In this document: positions 39,195-49,934 of the stretch, one piece after another
Layout: each line of letters begins with the position of its first letter
Numbering within the stretch: position 1 is the first letter of the stretch
NCBI GenBank assembly: GCA_030715135.1
Contig: JAUYVH010000006.1
Location: 73,314-137,313 of the forward strand
Reading direction: 5' to 3'
DNA: 64,000 nucleotides
DNA from: Keguizhuia sedimenti
GTDB lineage: Bacteria > Pseudomonadota > Gammaproteobacteria > Burkholderiales > Burkholderiaceae_D
Translations under genes and position numbers: made by a program
The notes under the pieces: model-generated
What the model was told of the DNA's origin: nothing
The model's input: the letters and a program-made list of their open reading frames with translations, nothing else
Database searches by the model: none

Positions 39195-41314
39195 ATATAA
39201 CTTACAGAAAAAACATGCCTCAACATCTGCGCCATGTATTGAAAACATATGTCTTTCTCACTTTGGCAGGCATAAGCGCTTTTGCATCAGCGCAGGAAAA
39301 TTCGATTCAGTCGATTACCGCGAATCAGCAGGGCGCAAATGTAATCGTGAAGGTGGCTCTAAAAAATCCGGTTGCCAAGCCGCCTATTGGATTTTCAATC
39401 ACCAACCCGGCACGCATCGCATTGGATTTTGCCGGAACAGCCAATGGCACGGGTGCCACGAACCAGGATATCAGCCTGGGCGATGTACGCAATGTGAATG
39501 TTGTGCAGGCAGGTGAGCGCTCGCGTTTGGTTTTTAACTTGAAGCGTCCACTAAATTATGCAACCGCGATCGAGGGTAATAATGTCATTGTGACGATTGA
39601 CGGCTCCGGTGGCATTGCAACACCAGTCAATTCATCCGGCATGCCGGTTGCATCCGCTGCCCCTCAGCTTGCTAAACAGGCGATTCGGGATGTGGATTTC
39701 AGGCGCGGTACTGAAGGGGAAGGGCGCGTGGTGGTCGATCTTCCGGGGCAAATTGCCGTGGATGTACGCCAGCAAGGCCAGAACATTGTCGTGGACTTCC
39801 TGAAAACAAGCTTGCCTGAGGTGTTGCGTCGCAGGCTCGATGTCGGCGATTTCGGTACGCCGGTAAAGACCATTACTACAAGCTCCGTCGGCGAAAATGT
39901 TCGTATGACGATCGAGCCCAAAGGGCTTTGGGAACATAGTGCCTATCAAAGCGATTCGCAATTGGTCGTGGAAGTCAAACCAATTAAGGAAGATCCAAAT
40001 AAATTAATTCAGGGAAGCAAAGGCTATCGCGGTGAAAAGTTGTCCCTAAATTTCCAGAATGTGGAAGTCAGAGCAGTATTGCAAGTGATTGCAGACTTTA
40101 CCGGACTGAATATCATCACCAGTGATACCGTAGGCGGCAATCTGACTTTGCGTTTGAAAGACGTACCCTGGGACCAGGCGCTTGACATCGTCATGCAGGC
40201 CAAGGGCCTGGATATGCGGAAGAACGGCAATGTAATATGGATCGCGCCGAAAGACGAATTGCTAACAAAGGAAAAGCTGGAGCTGGAGCAACGTTCGCAA
40301 ATTGCGGAGCTGGAACCCTTGCGCACGGAATCCTTCCAACTTAATTATCAGAAAGCCGAATCTTTCAAGCAAGTGCTGGACAACGCAGGAGGCGGCGGTA
40401 AGAGTATTCTTTCCAAGCGTGGTAGCGCCGTTATTGAGCCGCGGACCAATCAACTTTTTATTACCGATATTGGTTCCAAGCTGGAAGAGATCCGCAAACT
40501 GATCCAAAAGACGGACATAGCGAGTCGCCAAGTCTTGATTGAAGCCAGGATCGTTGAGGCAAATGATACGTTTAGCAGGAACTTGGGTGCAAAACTGGGA
40601 TTCGGTGTCCAAAGGCCATCTTCGGGAAGAAATAATATCGTCGAGTTGGGAGGCACGCAAAACGCAGATGCCGATGCGGAAGGGTTGAACCTCTCAACTT
40701 TACAAACAGTGAATGGCAACGCCGTGAATCTGCCCGCAAACGGCTTGGGTGGCGCATCAGCCGGCTCGATTGCGTTTACCTTGTTTAATGCTGCTGCAAC
40801 CCGCTTCATCGGACTGGAGTTGTCAGCTCTGGAATCTGACGGCAAAGGCAAAATTCTTTCGAGCCCACGTGTCATTACGGCGGACCAGTTAAAGGCAACA
40901 ATCGAACAGGGTACCGAATTACCTTACCAAGTAGCTACAAGCAGCGGCGCAACATCTCTGGCTTTCCGAAAGGCAAATCTGAAACTGGACGTGACCCCGC
41001 AAATTACCCCGGATGGCAATGTCATACTGGACGTGGATGTGAATAAGGATAGCGTCGGTCAGGCAACCTTGCAGGGGTTTGCAATTGATACCAAACACGT
41101 CAAGACACAGGTATTGATTGAAAATGGCGGAACCGTAGTAATCGGCGGCATTTACATTCAGCAAGATCGCGACACTGTTACGCAAGTGCCGCTTTTGGGA
41201 GACATCCCTGTTCTCGGCAATTTGTTCAAGACGAAAACGCGCACCAACGACAAAACTGAGCTGCTTATATTCCTGACGCCAAAAATCATTAATGACAAAG
41301 TTGTATTAAGATAA
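39191..41314 (+). CDS. pilQ: Type IV pilus secretin PilQ
   Basis: PilQ forms the outer-membrane pore through which the pilus passes. The 707-residue product has a signal peptide (to about residue 35), two AMIN-type domains that bind peptidoglycan (about 40-120 and 155-250), N-domains (from about 270) and the C-terminal secretin domain ending with [19 protein letters not shown] and [11 protein letters not shown]. It is the last pil gene. A hairpin (CCTGGC 41333-41338 with GCCAGG 41345-41350) follows, then aroK. Confidence 0.96.
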   Translation: MNITYRKNMPQHLRHVLKTYVFLTLAGISAFASAQENSIQSITANQQGANVIVKVALKNPVAKPPIGFSITNPARIALDFAGTANGTGATNQDISLGDVRNVNVVQAGERSRLVFNLKRPLNYATAIEGNNVIVTIDGSGGIATPVNSSGMPVASAAPQLAKQAIRDVDFRRGTEGEGRVVVDLPGQIAVDVRQQGQNIVVDFLKTSLPEVLRRRLDVGDFGTPVKTITTSSVGENVRMTIEPKGLWEHSAYQSDSQLVVEVKPIKEDPNKLIQGSKGYRGEKLSLNFQNVEVRAVLQVIADFTGLNIITSDTVGGNLTLRLKDVPWDQALDIVMQAKGLDMRKNGNVIWIAPKDELLTKEKLELEQRSQIAELEPLRTESFQLNYQKAESFKQVLDNAGGGGKSILSKRGSAVIEPRTNQLFITDIGSKLEEIRKLIQKTDIASRQVLIEARIVEANDTFSRNLGAKLGFGVQRPSSGRNNIVELGGTQNADADAEGLNLSTLQTVNGNAVNLPANGLGGASAGSIAFTLFNAAATRFIGLELSALESDGKGKILSSPRVITADQLKATIEQGTELPYQVATSSGATSLAFRKANLKLDVTPQITPDGNVILDVDVNKDSVGQATLQGFAIDTKHVKTQVLIENGGTVVIGGIYIQQDRDTVTQVPLLGDIPVLGNLFKTKTRTNDKTELLIFLTPKIINDKVVLR

Positions 41315-41373
41315 GCGACTTTCAATGCAGGGCCTGGCGTTGCTGCCAGGTCCGTAACACGAAGTCGGCAACG

Positions 41374-41895
41374 GTGGCGCAAAATATATTTCTGGTCGGA
41401 TTAATGGGCTCGGGCAAGACCACCGTTGGCCGCGCCTTGGCAAAAAAGCTGAACAAGCGCTTTATCGATTCGGATCATGAAATAGAGGCGCGCACCGGCG
41501 TATCCATTCCTGTGATTTTCGAGCTGGAAGGCGAACAAAGCTTCAGGCAGCGCGAAGCGGACGTGATTCGGGAACTGACCGCGCTTGATGACATCGTGCT
41601 GGCAACCGGGGGCGGCGCAATACTGAACCCGGCGAGCCGGGAGTATCTAAAATCGCGTGGCACCGTCATTTACCTGCAGGCCAGTGTCAACCAGATCCTG
41701 CAGCGCACCAGTCACGATCGCAATCGCCCATTGTTGCAGACTGCAGATCCACGCAAGCGAATCGAAGAACTCGCGCGGCAACGGGAGCCGTATTACCGTG
41801 AAGTTGCCCACATAATCGTCGAAACCGGCCGACCTAACGTACAATCATTGGTTCATACTATTTTGGCCCAGCTTGAGAAGCGTGCCAGCGCATAA
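41374..41895 (+). CDS. aroK: Shikimate kinase
   Basis: AroK phosphorylates shikimate in aromatic amino acid synthesis. The 173-residue product has the P-loop GLMGSGKTT at 9-17, the DSDHEIE substrate segment and the GGGAIL motif near residue 77. The GTG at 41374 places the P-loop at the usual distance from the N-terminus; the Shine-Dalgarno sequence is weak. The pilQ-aroK-aroB order is widespread in beta- and gammaproteobacteria. Confidence 0.95.
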   Translation: MAQNIFLVGLMGSGKTTVGRALAKKLNKRFIDSDHEIEARTGVSIPVIFELEGEQSFRQREADVIRELTALDDIVLATGGGAILNPASREYLKSRGTVIYLQASVNQILQRTSHDRNRPLLQTADPRKRIEELARQREPYYREVAHIIVETGRPNVQSLVHTILAQLEKRASA

Positions 41896-41943
41896 TAGCT
41901 GCACTCTCTTGCGTATCATCCGCTTTCAATCATTGCACTCAAA

Positions 41944-43056
41944 ATGACCATGCAGCACGCAGCATCTATAGTTCTTCACGTCGATCTCGGCGAGCGAAGC
42001 TACCCGATTGTCATTGGATCCTCGCTTCTTTCCGAGCCGGATTGTCTTAGGCAATACATAACAGGCAAGCGCGTGGCAGTGGTGACCAATACGACCGTCG
42101 CTCCGCTCTACCTTTCGCAATTCACACAGGCATTGAATGACGCGGGAAAAGAAGTCATTCCGATTATCTTGCCGGACGGAGAAGAATATAAAAACTGGGA
42201 AAATCTGATGAAGATTTTCGACGTCCTGCTGCATGAGAAGGGCGACCGGAAAATTACCTTGATTGCACTGGGCGGCGGCGTCATTGGCGATATGACCGGT
42301 TTTGCGGCGGCATCCTACATGCGCGGCGTGCCTTTCGTCCAAGTGCCGACCACGCTTCTTGCGCAAGTCGACTCATCGGTCGGCGGCAAGACGGGTATCA
42401 ACCACCCGCTGGGAAAAAATATGATCGGCGCGTTTTATCAGCCGCAAGCGGTCATTGCCGATATCGCCGCCCTGGATACCTTGCCGGCGAACGAGTTGTC
42501 GGCAGGATTAGCTGAAGTTATCAAGCATGGCGCAATTATTGATGCGCTGTTTTTCGATTGGATCGAAGAGAATATCGAGAAGCTGGTCGCGAAGGACAAG
42601 CAGGCATTGGCCTATGCAATCCAACGTTCCTGTGAAATTAAGGCTGAAGTCGTGCGGCAGGACGAGAAAGAAGGCGGCCTGCGCGCTATCCTCAACTTTG
42701 GGCATACCTTTGGCCATGCGATCGAAGCGGGACTGGGATACGGAGCATGGCTGCACGGCGAAGCCGTGGGCTGCGGCATGGTCATGGCAAGCGACTTGTC
42801 GCATCGACTTGGAATGATCGACAGTCGTTCCAAGGAACGTATTGCCGCAGTAGTGGCAGCGGCGGGCCTGCCGGTGAAAGCGCCGAATCTAGGCGTGGAT
42901 CGCTGGCTTGAGCTCATGCAAGTCGACAAGAAAAATGAAGGCGGTCAAATCAAATTCATTCTCTTGGAGCCTTTGGGGAAAGCCATCATTACGACCGTGC
43001 CGAACGATGCACTGGTCGCCACATTGAACGCCTGCTGCGAGACAAACCGGCCATGA
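41944..43056 (+). CDS. aroB: 3-dehydroquinate synthase
   Basis: AroB converts DAHP to 3-dehydroquinate, using NAD and a divalent metal. The 370-residue product has the NAD-binding [13 protein letters not shown] near residues 102-114 and metal ligands in [18 protein letters not shown] and [10 protein letters not shown]. Either ATG at 41944 or the one six bases later may be used. Its end overlaps the dgt start by four bases. Confidence 0.96.
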   Translation: MTMQHAASIVLHVDLGERSYPIVIGSSLLSEPDCLRQYITGKRVAVVTNTTVAPLYLSQFTQALNDAGKEVIPIILPDGEEYKNWENLMKIFDVLLHEKGDRKITLIALGGGVIGDMTGFAAASYMRGVPFVQVPTTLLAQVDSSVGGKTGINHPLGKNMIGAFYQPQAVIADIAALDTLPANELSAGLAEVIKHGAIIDALFFDWIEENIEKLVAKDKQALAYAIQRSCEIKAEVVRQDEKEGGLRAILNFGHTFGHAIEAGLGYGAWLHGEAVGCGMVMASDLSHRLGMIDSRSKERIAAVVAAAGLPVKAPNLGVDRWLELMQVDKKNEGGQIKFILLEPLGKAIITTVPNDALVATLNACCETNRP

Positions 43057-44204
43057 GTCTGGAAGCGCTCCTGGCACCGTATGCCGCCCATTCCGCACAG
43101 TCCAGAGGGCGCCGTATTCCAGAACCCGATTCTCCTTCAAGAACAGAATTCCAGCGCGACCGCGATCGCATTATTCATTCCACGGCGTTTCGAAGACTTG
43201 AGTATAAGACGCAAGTCTTCGTGAACCACGAAGGCGATCTGTTTCGGACACGTTTGACCCATAGCATTGAAGTGGCGCAGATTGGCCGCTCTATAGCCCG
43301 CAATTTGCAGCTTAATGAAGATCTCGTCGAGGCAATTTCGCTTGCGCATGATCTGGGGCACACGCCGTTCGGCCACGCCGGTCAGGATGCGCTCAATGCC
43401 TGCATGAAGGATTATGGTGGCTTCGAGCACAACATGCAAAGCCTGCGTGTAGTGGACCAACTGGAAGAGCGATATGGCGCATTCGATGGGTTGAATCTGA
43501 CCTTCGAGACAAGAGAGGGCGTGTTAAAGCATTGCTCATTAACCAATGCGAGGAAACTCGGCGAAATAGGGCTGCGTTTCATCGAAAAGAAACAGCCTAC
43601 GCTGGAAGCGCAGCTAGCCAATCTTGCGGACGAAATTGCTTATAACAATCATGATATCGATGATGGTTTGCGCTCCGGCTTGTTAAGCATCGCACAGCTG
43701 CATGAAATCGATTTCTACGCGCGTCATTTAAAAAAAGTGGAGGCGGTCTATCCAGGTATTAGTGGTCGCCGTGCTATCAATGAGACGCTACGCCGCATGA
43801 TCAATGCATTGATCATGGATTTGATTGAACAATCGCAGTCGCATATCCGAGAAGCCGGCATCAAGACCGTTGAGGACGTCCGCAATGCGCCGCCTCTCAT
43901 TGCGTTTTCCAAGGCCATGCGGAACGAGGCGGCCCAGTTAAAACGCTTTCTTCACGTGAACCTGTATCAGCATTATCAGGTAAATCGCATGACGAGCAAG
44001 GCGCGCCGAATCGTTCAGGAGTTATTTCATGCCTTCATGAATGAGCCTCGCCTGTTGCCCCCGGACTACCAGTTTGAGGGTGCTGCCGGCGCATCCGATG
44101 CTGCCATTCGACAGGCGCGCCTGGTCGCCGACTATATTGCAGGAATGACCGACCGCTATGCGATGCGGGAACATCGCCGACTCTTCATGATTGAAGAAAC
44201 CTGA
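43053..44204 (+). CDS. dgt: Deoxyguanosinetriphosphate triphosphohydrolase-like protein
   Basis: Dgt-type HD hydrolases cut dNTPs to nucleoside and triphosphate and affect dNTP pools. The 383-residue product has the HD motif with RLTHSIEV and [13 protein letters not shown] near residues 70-113, and downstream ligands in [13 protein letters not shown]. It overlaps the end of aroB and lies last in the pil-aro operon. A bidirectional terminator follows. Confidence 0.93.
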   Translation: MSLEALLAPYAAHSAQSRGRRIPEPDSPSRTEFQRDRDRIIHSTAFRRLEYKTQVFVNHEGDLFRTRLTHSIEVAQIGRSIARNLQLNEDLVEAISLAHDLGHTPFGHAGQDALNACMKDYGGFEHNMQSLRVVDQLEERYGAFDGLNLTFETREGVLKHCSLTNARKLGEIGLRFIEKKQPTLEAQLANLADEIAYNNHDIDDGLRSGLLSIAQLHEIDFYARHLKKVEAVYPGISGRRAINETLRRMINALIMDLIEQSQSHIREAGIKTVEDVRNAPPLIAFSKAMRNEAAQLKRFLHVNLYQHYQVNRMTSKARRIVQELFHAFMNEPRLLPPDYQFEGAAGASDAAIRQARLVADYIAGMTDRYAMREHRRLFMIEET

Positions 44205-44307
44205 GCACTTCGCTAACCCGGCGTTTATGCCTTGATTCGAATGTCTGTGGCTGGAATGCCGAGAGTTGCGTGATCAATTGAAATCCAACCGCAACTTGCC
44301 GTCCCCA

Positions 44308-44342
44308 AAATACAAAAGGCGCTAATTGCGCCTTTTGTATTT
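44308..44342. terminator. Bidirectional terminator between dgt and hpf
   Basis: AAATACAAAAGGCGC (44308-44322) and GCGCCTTTTGTATTT (44328-44342) are perfect 15-base complements with loop TAATT. The A-rich left arm and T-rich right arm allow it to end both the dgt transcript and the rpoN-hpf transcript. Confidence 0.85.
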
Positions 44343-44357
44343 CCAGCAAATCGATAT

Positions 44358-44720
44358 CTACAACGCGTGTGTCGCATCAGGAGCCTGCGGCTCTTCCAAC
44401 CGTTTCATCGCTGTACATTGATGGTCTTGCACTTTGTCCTTGTGCTTGATGACCTGGCGGTCCAGCTTGTCGATCAGCGTGTCAATGGCGGCATACAGGT
44501 CATGCGAAATACTCTCCGCATGCAAATCCTTTCCTCTTACGTGCAAATTGATCTCTGCACGCTGTCGCTTCTCTTTCTCCGAAAGCTTGTCAACACTCAG
44601 GATGACGGTAATGTCGATGACGTGGTCGAAATGGCGTTTGATGCGCTCTAGCTTGGCTTGCACATATTCGCGGATGGCAGGAGTTAATTCGAGATGATGC
44701 CCACTGATGGTCAGATTCAT
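44358..44720 (-). CDS. hpf: Ribosome hibernation promoting factor
   Basis: HPF binds the 30S subunit in stationary phase and promotes inactive ribosome dimers. The 120-residue product begins [20 protein letters not shown] and has [16 protein letters not shown] near residues 54-69. The size falls between short HPF and RaiA types. I chose the ATG at 44720, eight bases after AAGGAG; the longer frame has no better start. It follows rpoN, as in many proteobacteria. Confidence 0.93.
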   Translation of the reverse strand: MNLTISGHHLELTPAIREYVQAKLERIKRHFDHVIDITVILSVDKLSEKEKRQRAEINLHVRGKDLHAESISHDLYAAIDTLIDKLDRQVIKHKDKVQDHQCTAMKRLEEPQAPDATHAL

Positions 44721-44822
44721 ATAACGCTCCTTAAGGTCGCAGCCAATCGAATTTCGCTGAACATCATGCAGATTCAGGGCAATCCAAAAAGGCGTGCTGA
44801 AGAACTGCAAAACCACAAAACA

Positions 44823-46298
44823 CTACAAAGACTTGCGCAAATTCACCGGCGGGATTTTCAAGGCTTCGCGGTACTTGGCAACGGTACGTCGCGCCACTAC
44901 CATGCCTTGTTCAGCCAGCATCTCTGCAATTTTACTGTCGGAGAATGGATTTTTCGAGTCTTCTGCTCCTATCAACTGCTTGATGAGTGCTCGGATGGCG
45001 GTGGAGGATGCTTCTCCGCCGGCTTCGGTGGCCACATGGCTGCCGAAGAAGTATTTCAATTCAAACATGCCGTGTGGAGTCAGCATATATTTTTGAGTGG
45101 TCACGCGGGAAATGGTGCTCTCGTGTAAGCCTAGTGTATCAGCAATCTCACGCAATACAAGAGGGCGCATGGCAACCGCGCCGTGCGAGAAGAAGTTCTT
45201 TTGCCGATCGACGATTGCTTGGGCTACGCGCAAAATCGTGTCGAATCTCTGGCGCATGTTCTTGATCAGCCATTTTGCCTCCTGCAGCTGAGATGTAAGC
45301 GATCCTTCCCCTTTGTTTTGCTTGAGGATGTTGGCATAAAGAGCGTTGACGCGCAGTTTCGGCATGACATCGTGGTTAAGCATGACCTGCCATCCGTTCT
45401 TTGTGCGCTTTACAATTACATCCGGAACGACATAGTCAGATGCGCCTGATGCAAACGCCAATCCCGGATGAGGGTGGCATTGCTTGATGACCGCATGGGC
45501 TTCGCGCAAGTCTTCATCATCGCAATCCAGCGCTTTTTTCAGTTTGTTGAAGTCGCGCTGGGCAAATAAATTCAAGTGGTTCTCAACAATTGCCAAAGCC
45601 ATGCGCCTGGTCACCAGCGGCACATTGGGAAAGCGCCTGATTTGAATCGACAGGCATTCTGCAGCGTTGCGCGCGCCGATGCCGGCAGGGTCCAGGCTTT
45701 GCACCAGCTTCAGTGCGATCGACAATTCATCCAGCTCGATTTCCAGTTCAGGCGGCAGCCGGGCATGGATTTCTTCAAGCGATTCTTCGAGATAGCCTTT
45801 CTCATCCAATGCATCGATGATTAATTCGGCCAGTGCCCGGTCGCGCGTGTTGCGTACCGTAAGATGCATTTGCTCGAGCAAATGCTCGCGCAGTGAGGGC
45901 TGATGTGCTTCCAGCTGTGGACGTGCGTCTTCATCGTCGGGAGCCTTGGCGGTGCGAGCCACGTCATCAAAGCTCCAATCGCTTTCACCCGAAGCGAGTC
46001 CTTCTCCTGCGCTCTCGCCCTCAAATCCGTTTTCCGGTTCTCCCGAAGCGGCTGCATCAGGTTGGCTCGTGTCCTGTGCGGAGTTTGGCAAATTGGGTAT
46101 GATCGCACCGTCGCCCAGCAGGCGAACCGAATGGTCCAGCGGATCGTCCAGTCTTTCCAGCAGGGGGTTTTCAATGAGAATCTGTTCCAGCTCCTGATGC
46201 AGTTCCAGCGTGGACAGTTGCAGCAGGCGGATCGATTGCTGCAGCTGTGGCGTCAATGCCAAATGCTGGGATATCCGGAGCTGGAGGGTTGGTTTCAT
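44823..46298 (-). CDS. rpoN: RNA polymerase sigma-54 factor
   Basis: RpoN directs transcription from -24/-12 promoters with enhancer-binding activators. The 491-residue product has the Gln/Leu-rich region I (residues 1-50), an acidic linker (about 55-115), the core-binding region, the helix-turn-helix region ([20 protein letters not shown], near 378-397) and the RpoN box [10 protein letters not shown] at 469-478. hpf follows and lptB precedes it by eight bases. Confidence 0.97.
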   Translation of the reverse strand: MKPTLQLRISQHLALTPQLQQSIRLLQLSTLELHQELEQILIENPLLERLDDPLDHSVRLLGDGAIIPNLPNSAQDTSQPDAAASGEPENGFEGESAGEGLASGESDWSFDDVARTAKAPDDEDARPQLEAHQPSLREHLLEQMHLTVRNTRDRALAELIIDALDEKGYLEESLEEIHARLPPELEIELDELSIALKLVQSLDPAGIGARNAAECLSIQIRRFPNVPLVTRRMALAIVENHLNLFAQRDFNKLKKALDCDDEDLREAHAVIKQCHPHPGLAFASGASDYVVPDVIVKRTKNGWQVMLNHDVMPKLRVNALYANILKQNKGEGSLTSQLQEAKWLIKNMRQRFDTILRVAQAIVDRQKNFFSHGAVAMRPLVLREIADTLGLHESTISRVTTQKYMLTPHGMFELKYFFGSHVATEAGGEASSTAIRALIKQLIGAEDSKNPFSDSKIAEMLAEQGMVVARRTVAKYREALKIPPVNLRKSL

Positions 46299-46306
46299 AC
46301 GGCGGC

Positions 46307-47047
46307 TTACATGCGGAAGTGCTCGCCCAGATAAACCCGGCGGACCGATTCATTGGCGATGATGTCATCCGGGCGTCCACTGGCTAGAACCGCGCCTTGA
46401 TTGATGATATAGGCTCGGTCGCAAATGCCGAGCGTTTCGCGGACATTGTGATCGGTAATCAACACGCCGATGCTGCGCTCTTTCAAAAAACGTACGATGC
46501 GCTGGATTTCAATCACTGCAATCGGATCGACGCCTGCAAAAGGTTCATCGAGCAGGACGAAGCGCGGATTGGTGGCAAGAGCGCGTGCGATCTCGACACG
46601 TCGCCGCTCTCCGCCCGATAGCGAGAGAGCCTGATTGTGACGAAGTTTCTCGATCTGCAATTCGGACAGCAAGGTATCAAGCCGCTCCTGTATCGCGGCT
46701 TTGCTCAAAGACTTTCCATTGTCCTTCTGCAGTTCCAGCACGGCGCGAATATTGTCTTCCACCGTCAGCTTGCGAAACACCGAGGCTTCCTGGGGCAGAT
46801 AGGACAGGCCCATTACGGCGCGACGATGAATCGGCAGTCGAGATATTTCCACGCCGTCGAGAAGGATTTCTCCGGCATCGGAAGGAACCAGGCCGACAAT
46901 CATGTAGAAGGATGTGGTTTTCCCGGCGCCGTTGGGTCCGAGCAAGCCGATGACCTCTCCGCTTTCCACCTGCAGCGATACATCGCTCACTACCTGCCGT
47001 GCGCCATAGCTTTTTTGCAGACCGCGAACAATTAGCGTGCTGGCCAT
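46307..47047 (-). CDS. lptB: LPS export ABC transporter ATPase LptB
   Basis: LptB powers lipopolysaccharide extraction from the inner membrane with LptF and LptG. The 246-residue product has Walker A GPNGAGKT at 37-44, the signature [10 protein letters not shown] and Walker [13 protein letters not shown]. The ATG at 47047 is one base after the lptA stop, so the longer frame through lptA was rejected. It lies between lptA and rpoN in the order common in proteobacteria. Confidence 0.95.
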   Translation of the reverse strand: MASTLIVRGLQKSYGARQVVSDVSLQVESGEVIGLLGPNGAGKTTSFYMIVGLVPSDAGEILLDGVEISRLPIHRRAVMGLSYLPQEASVFRKLTVEDNIRAVLELQKDNGKSLSKAAIQERLDTLLSELQIEKLRHNQALSLSGGERRRVEIARALATNPRFVLLDEPFAGVDPIAVIEIQRIVRFLKERSIGVLITDHNVRETLGICDRAYIINQGAVLASGRPDDIIANESVRRVYLGEHFRM

Positions 47048-47048
47048 A

Positions 47049-47606
47049 TTATTTTTCCTGCTTTTCATTGGTACGAGGCTGGATAATTGCGCGAATCCGG
47101 CCGGCACCGGGTTTGCTCTGACCGGTTGCCGTATTGTTGACTGAGTAGAATTCGGTCTTGCTGTCGTATGAAATAAATTCGCCTTCCACTTCGTCGGTTA
47201 CCTTTTGTCCGTCAAGCAGGCGAACGCGCGCCTTGGAATAGAACTTGGCGATTTCGGTTTTTGAATCGTATTCGATGCGGTCTGCGGCCCGGCCTTCGAT
47301 CCACAAGTCGGGCCCGCCGTCCCGCTTCTGCCGAAATGTTGTAAAACCGCCTGGAGCGGCATACATGGTTCCATATTGATAGCCGGCGGGATCTTGAGAT
47401 ACCACCATCTTTTCCGCGCGCATGACAAGCGTGCCGCGAGTCAGGACGACATTGCCGGTAAAAATATTGATCTGCTTGACGTCGTCATACGCCATCTGAT
47501 TGGCTTCGACATTGGTCGGCAGATCGGCATCGGCTTTCTCGGCGAGCGCATGCCCACCGAACAACAGGGGCAGTATGAGAAGGACAAGCAAATAAGGTCG
47601 GTTCAT
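47049..47606 (-). CDS. lptA: LPS transport periplasmic protein LptA
   Basis: LptA forms the periplasmic bridge that carries LPS to the outer membrane. The 185-residue product has a signal peptide (cut near residue 22, GGHALAEK) and an OstA-type beta-jellyroll domain with QMAYDDVKQINIFTGNVVLTRG. It lies 34 bases downstream of lptC and one base before lptB. Confidence 0.93.
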   Translation of the reverse strand: MNRPYLLVLLILPLLFGGHALAEKADADLPTNVEANQMAYDDVKQINIFTGNVVLTRGTLVMRAEKMVVSQDPAGYQYGTMYAAPGGFTTFRQKRDGGPDLWIEGRAADRIEYDSKTEIAKFYSKARVRLLDGQKVTDEVEGEFISYDSKTEFYSVNNTATGQSKPGAGRIRAIIQPRTNEKQEK

Positions 47607-47640
47607 TGCGTATCTTTATTCGATCTGAATGGAGTGCATG

Positions 47641-48255
47641 CTATTGAGCCCGCCGTCCGGCATTTTTCGAGGGCGGCCGGTAGGTAACGTTTACATTGCC
47701 AGCAAGGCGTAATTCTCCCGTTGCGTTGTTTGCCACCATGCCTGTTCCTTTCAACACGGATTGTCCAAGCGTAATGGTGACGGGCTTGTCGGTTTGCATG
47801 ATGTCCTCGTCGGTCAGCAGCAATAGATAATCAGAATCCAGCTGCAGGCGCTCCCGGTCCGCCGTTGCAGCGCGATCGAGATGAACGGCTTCGTACATAT
47901 GGAGCTTGCTGTTGATGCGATCCATTGTTGCGGTCTTTGAAGTGGCATGCATTGGAGGCCGCTCGGGCGTCAGGCTCTTGACGACCGGCATATCGATCTT
48001 GTGTGTGTCATCGCCTGGATAATGGGTTAAACGCTCACCGCTGATACTGTATTGCGCCTGGCCGGTATTCGATACACGAACAAACTGGAATTTCTCGACG
48101 TAGTAGTCAGGGTTGTTCCGGTTTGCATCGTCCGTGTCCTGGCCGGCTGATCTGCGCATCGCTTCCAGCATCCAGAAGCTGCCCAGGGCCAATGCAGCCG
48201 TGAACACAAGCAGCGCGACGACGCGAAGCCGGTTGCCTGAACGCATATAGATCAT
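47641..48255 (-). CDS. lptC: LPS export protein LptC
   Basis: LptC anchors LptA to the inner-membrane LptBFG complex. The 204-residue product has a single N-terminal membrane helix (about residues 11-31) and a periplasmic domain ending with GTGMVANNATGELRLAGNV. The start overlaps the kdsC stop as ATGA. The protein resembles LptC only weakly in parts, but the position between kdsC and lptA supports it. Confidence 0.9.
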   Translation of the reverse strand: MIYMRSGNRLRVVALLVFTAALALGSFWMLEAMRRSAGQDTDDANRNNPDYYVEKFQFVRVSNTGQAQYSISGERLTHYPGDDTHKIDMPVVKSLTPERPPMHATSKTATMDRINSKLHMYEAVHLDRAATADRERLQLDSDYLLLLTDEDIMQTDKPVTITLGQSVLKGTGMVANNATGELRLAGNVNVTYRPPSKNAGRRAQ

Positions 48256-48788
48256 GTCAGATAAGCCGCCAGGATGGAGTCATATTTGTTTTGCGCGCGC
48301 AGGATGAAATCGCATACTTCTCGCACGGCGCCGCGGCCACCCGCGGCCTTGCTTACATAATGAACGCGTGCCTGTACGTCGGGATGGCCGTTGGGAACGC
48401 TGGCGGCGAAGCCGGCGCGTGACAAGATCGGCAAATCGATGATGTCATCCCCGATGAAGCCGCATGCATCGGCCGCCAGACCGGTTTCCGCAAGAAGCTG
48501 TTCAAACGTCGCCCGCTTGTCATGGCTGCCTTGATGCAGATAATTGATTCCCAGATCTGCAGCGCGCCGTGCAACGGCGGGAGCTTGCCGGGCACTGATG
48601 ATTGCTGTCATCACACCATTTTGCTGCAGCAGCTTGATGCCGTGTCCGTCCAGCACATTGAAGGTCTTGATGAATTCCCCGTCGGCGCCGAAATGCAGGC
48701 TGCCGTCCGTCAGCACACCATCGACGTCAAAGATCATGAGCTTGACTCGTGCGGCGCGTTCAACACTATTCAGTTCATGGTTAGCCAT
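48252..48788 (-). CDS. kdsC: KDO-8-phosphate phosphatase
   Basis: KdsC dephosphorylates 3-deoxy-D-manno-octulosonate 8-phosphate for the inner core of LPS. The 178-residue HAD protein has DVDGVLTDG with Asp21 and Asp23, ISARQAPAVARRAADLG, and FIGDDIIDLPIL. It overlaps kdsD by one base and lptC by four, so it is coupled with both. Confidence 0.95.
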   Translation of the reverse strand: MANHELNSVERAARVKLMIFDVDGVLTDGSLHFGADGEFIKTFNVLDGHGIKLLQQNGVMTAIISARQAPAVARRAADLGINYLHQGSHDKRATFEQLLAETGLAADACGFIGDDIIDLPILSRAGFAASVPNGHPDVQARVHYVSKAAGGRGAVREVCDFILRAQNKYDSILAAYLT

Positions 48789-49816
48789 CAGATCACCTTG
48801 GCCCGCGTTAAGTCGTGAATGTGCAAGGCGCCTGTCAATTTGCCGGTTTCATCCGTCACCAGCACCTGATTGATGCGGAATTGCTCCATCAGCTCGACAG
48901 CTTCAACAGCGAGCTGCTCCGGCTCCACGGTGCGTGGGTTGGCATGCATGACTTCCGAAATAGAGAGCTTGGTGATGTCGCGCGCATTTTCCAGCAGGCG
49001 GCGCAGATCGCCATCGGTGAATACGCCGATCGGGCGAAAGGCCTCATCCACCACCGCCGTCATCGCCATCCCTTTTTTGCTGATTTCTAGCAGTGCGGTG
49101 GTCAGCGGAACATCGGCCGGCACTGCGGGAACAGCGTCGCCGGTGCGCATGACATCCTTCACGTAGGTCAGCAGGCGGCGGCCCAGTGCGCCTGCCGGAT
49201 GGGAACGGGCAAAGTCCTCTTTCCCGAAGCCCCGGGCATCAAGCAGTGCCACCGCCAGGGCATCGCCCAGCGCAAGGGTTACCGTCGTGCTGGCGGTCGG
49301 CGCCAGGTTCATCGGGCAGGCTTCCTGTTCAACGCCGGCATTCAAATGAATATCGGCCAGCTGTGCAAGGCTGGACGCGTCGTTGCCGGTAATCGCGATG
49401 AGCGTTGCGCCCATGCGTTTGACAATGGGCACGATCGAGAGCAGCTCTGCAGCTTCGCCGGAATTGGAGATGGCGATCAAGGCATCGTTTTTAGTGATCA
49501 TGCCCAGGTCGCCGTGCAAGGCTTCCGCAGCATGCACAAACAGGGCAGGCGTGCCGGTCGACGCCATGGTCGAGGCGATTTTGCGTGCGATATGGCCTGA
49601 TTTGCCGATGCCGGATACGACAACACGCCCATTGCATGCCAGGAGGCTGGAAACGGCGCGGGCAAAACTTTCGCCGGCTGGCGAAGCAAGGCGGTTCTTT
49701 AATGCAAGAATGGCATCGGCTTCGATCTGCAATGTTTTGCATGCCAATTCCAGGGCCTGCGCCGCAGATTCTGACTGAAAAGCGTTGGGCAAGATTTTTC
49801 CATCGGTTACACTCAT
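48788..49816 (-). CDS. kdsD: Arabinose-5-phosphate isomerase
   Basis: KdsD makes D-arabinose 5-phosphate from ribulose 5-phosphate, the KDO precursor. The 342-residue product has an SIS sugar-isomerase domain (about 40-190), with VSGIGKSGHIARKIASTMASTG near 72-93 and ISNSGEAAEL, and two C-terminal CBS domains (about 215-275 and 285-340). I chose the ATG at 49816 over a TTG six bases earlier. It has no Shine-Dalgarno sequence and TATACT lies directly upstream, so the transcript could be leaderless. Confidence 0.93.
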   Translation of the reverse strand: MSVTDGKILPNAFQSESAAQALELACKTLQIEADAILALKNRLASPAGESFARAVSSLLACNGRVVVSGIGKSGHIARKIASTMASTGTPALFVHAAEALHGDLGMITKNDALIAISNSGEAAELLSIVPIVKRMGATLIAITGNDASSLAQLADIHLNAGVEQEACPMNLAPTASTTVTLALGDALAVALLDARGFGKEDFARSHPAGALGRRLLTYVKDVMRTGDAVPAVPADVPLTTALLEISKKGMAMTAVVDEAFRPIGVFTDGDLRRLLENARDITKLSISEVMHANPRTVEPEQLAVEAVELMEQFRINQVLVTDETGKLTGALHIHDLTRAKVI

Positions 49817-49934
49817 GCCCAAAGTATAAACGAATTACGTAAGCAAAAAACCTGCCAGATTCAACAAAAATCTGCCGGTTGACGACAGTCAAAGGAATCG
49901 TCAGCCGGTTTTCTGTCATTTGATCAACTTATCT

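Noticed and set aside
47048-47107. Longer start for lptB
   Set aside because: The extra 20 codons lie inside the 3' end of lptA and do not resemble LptB.
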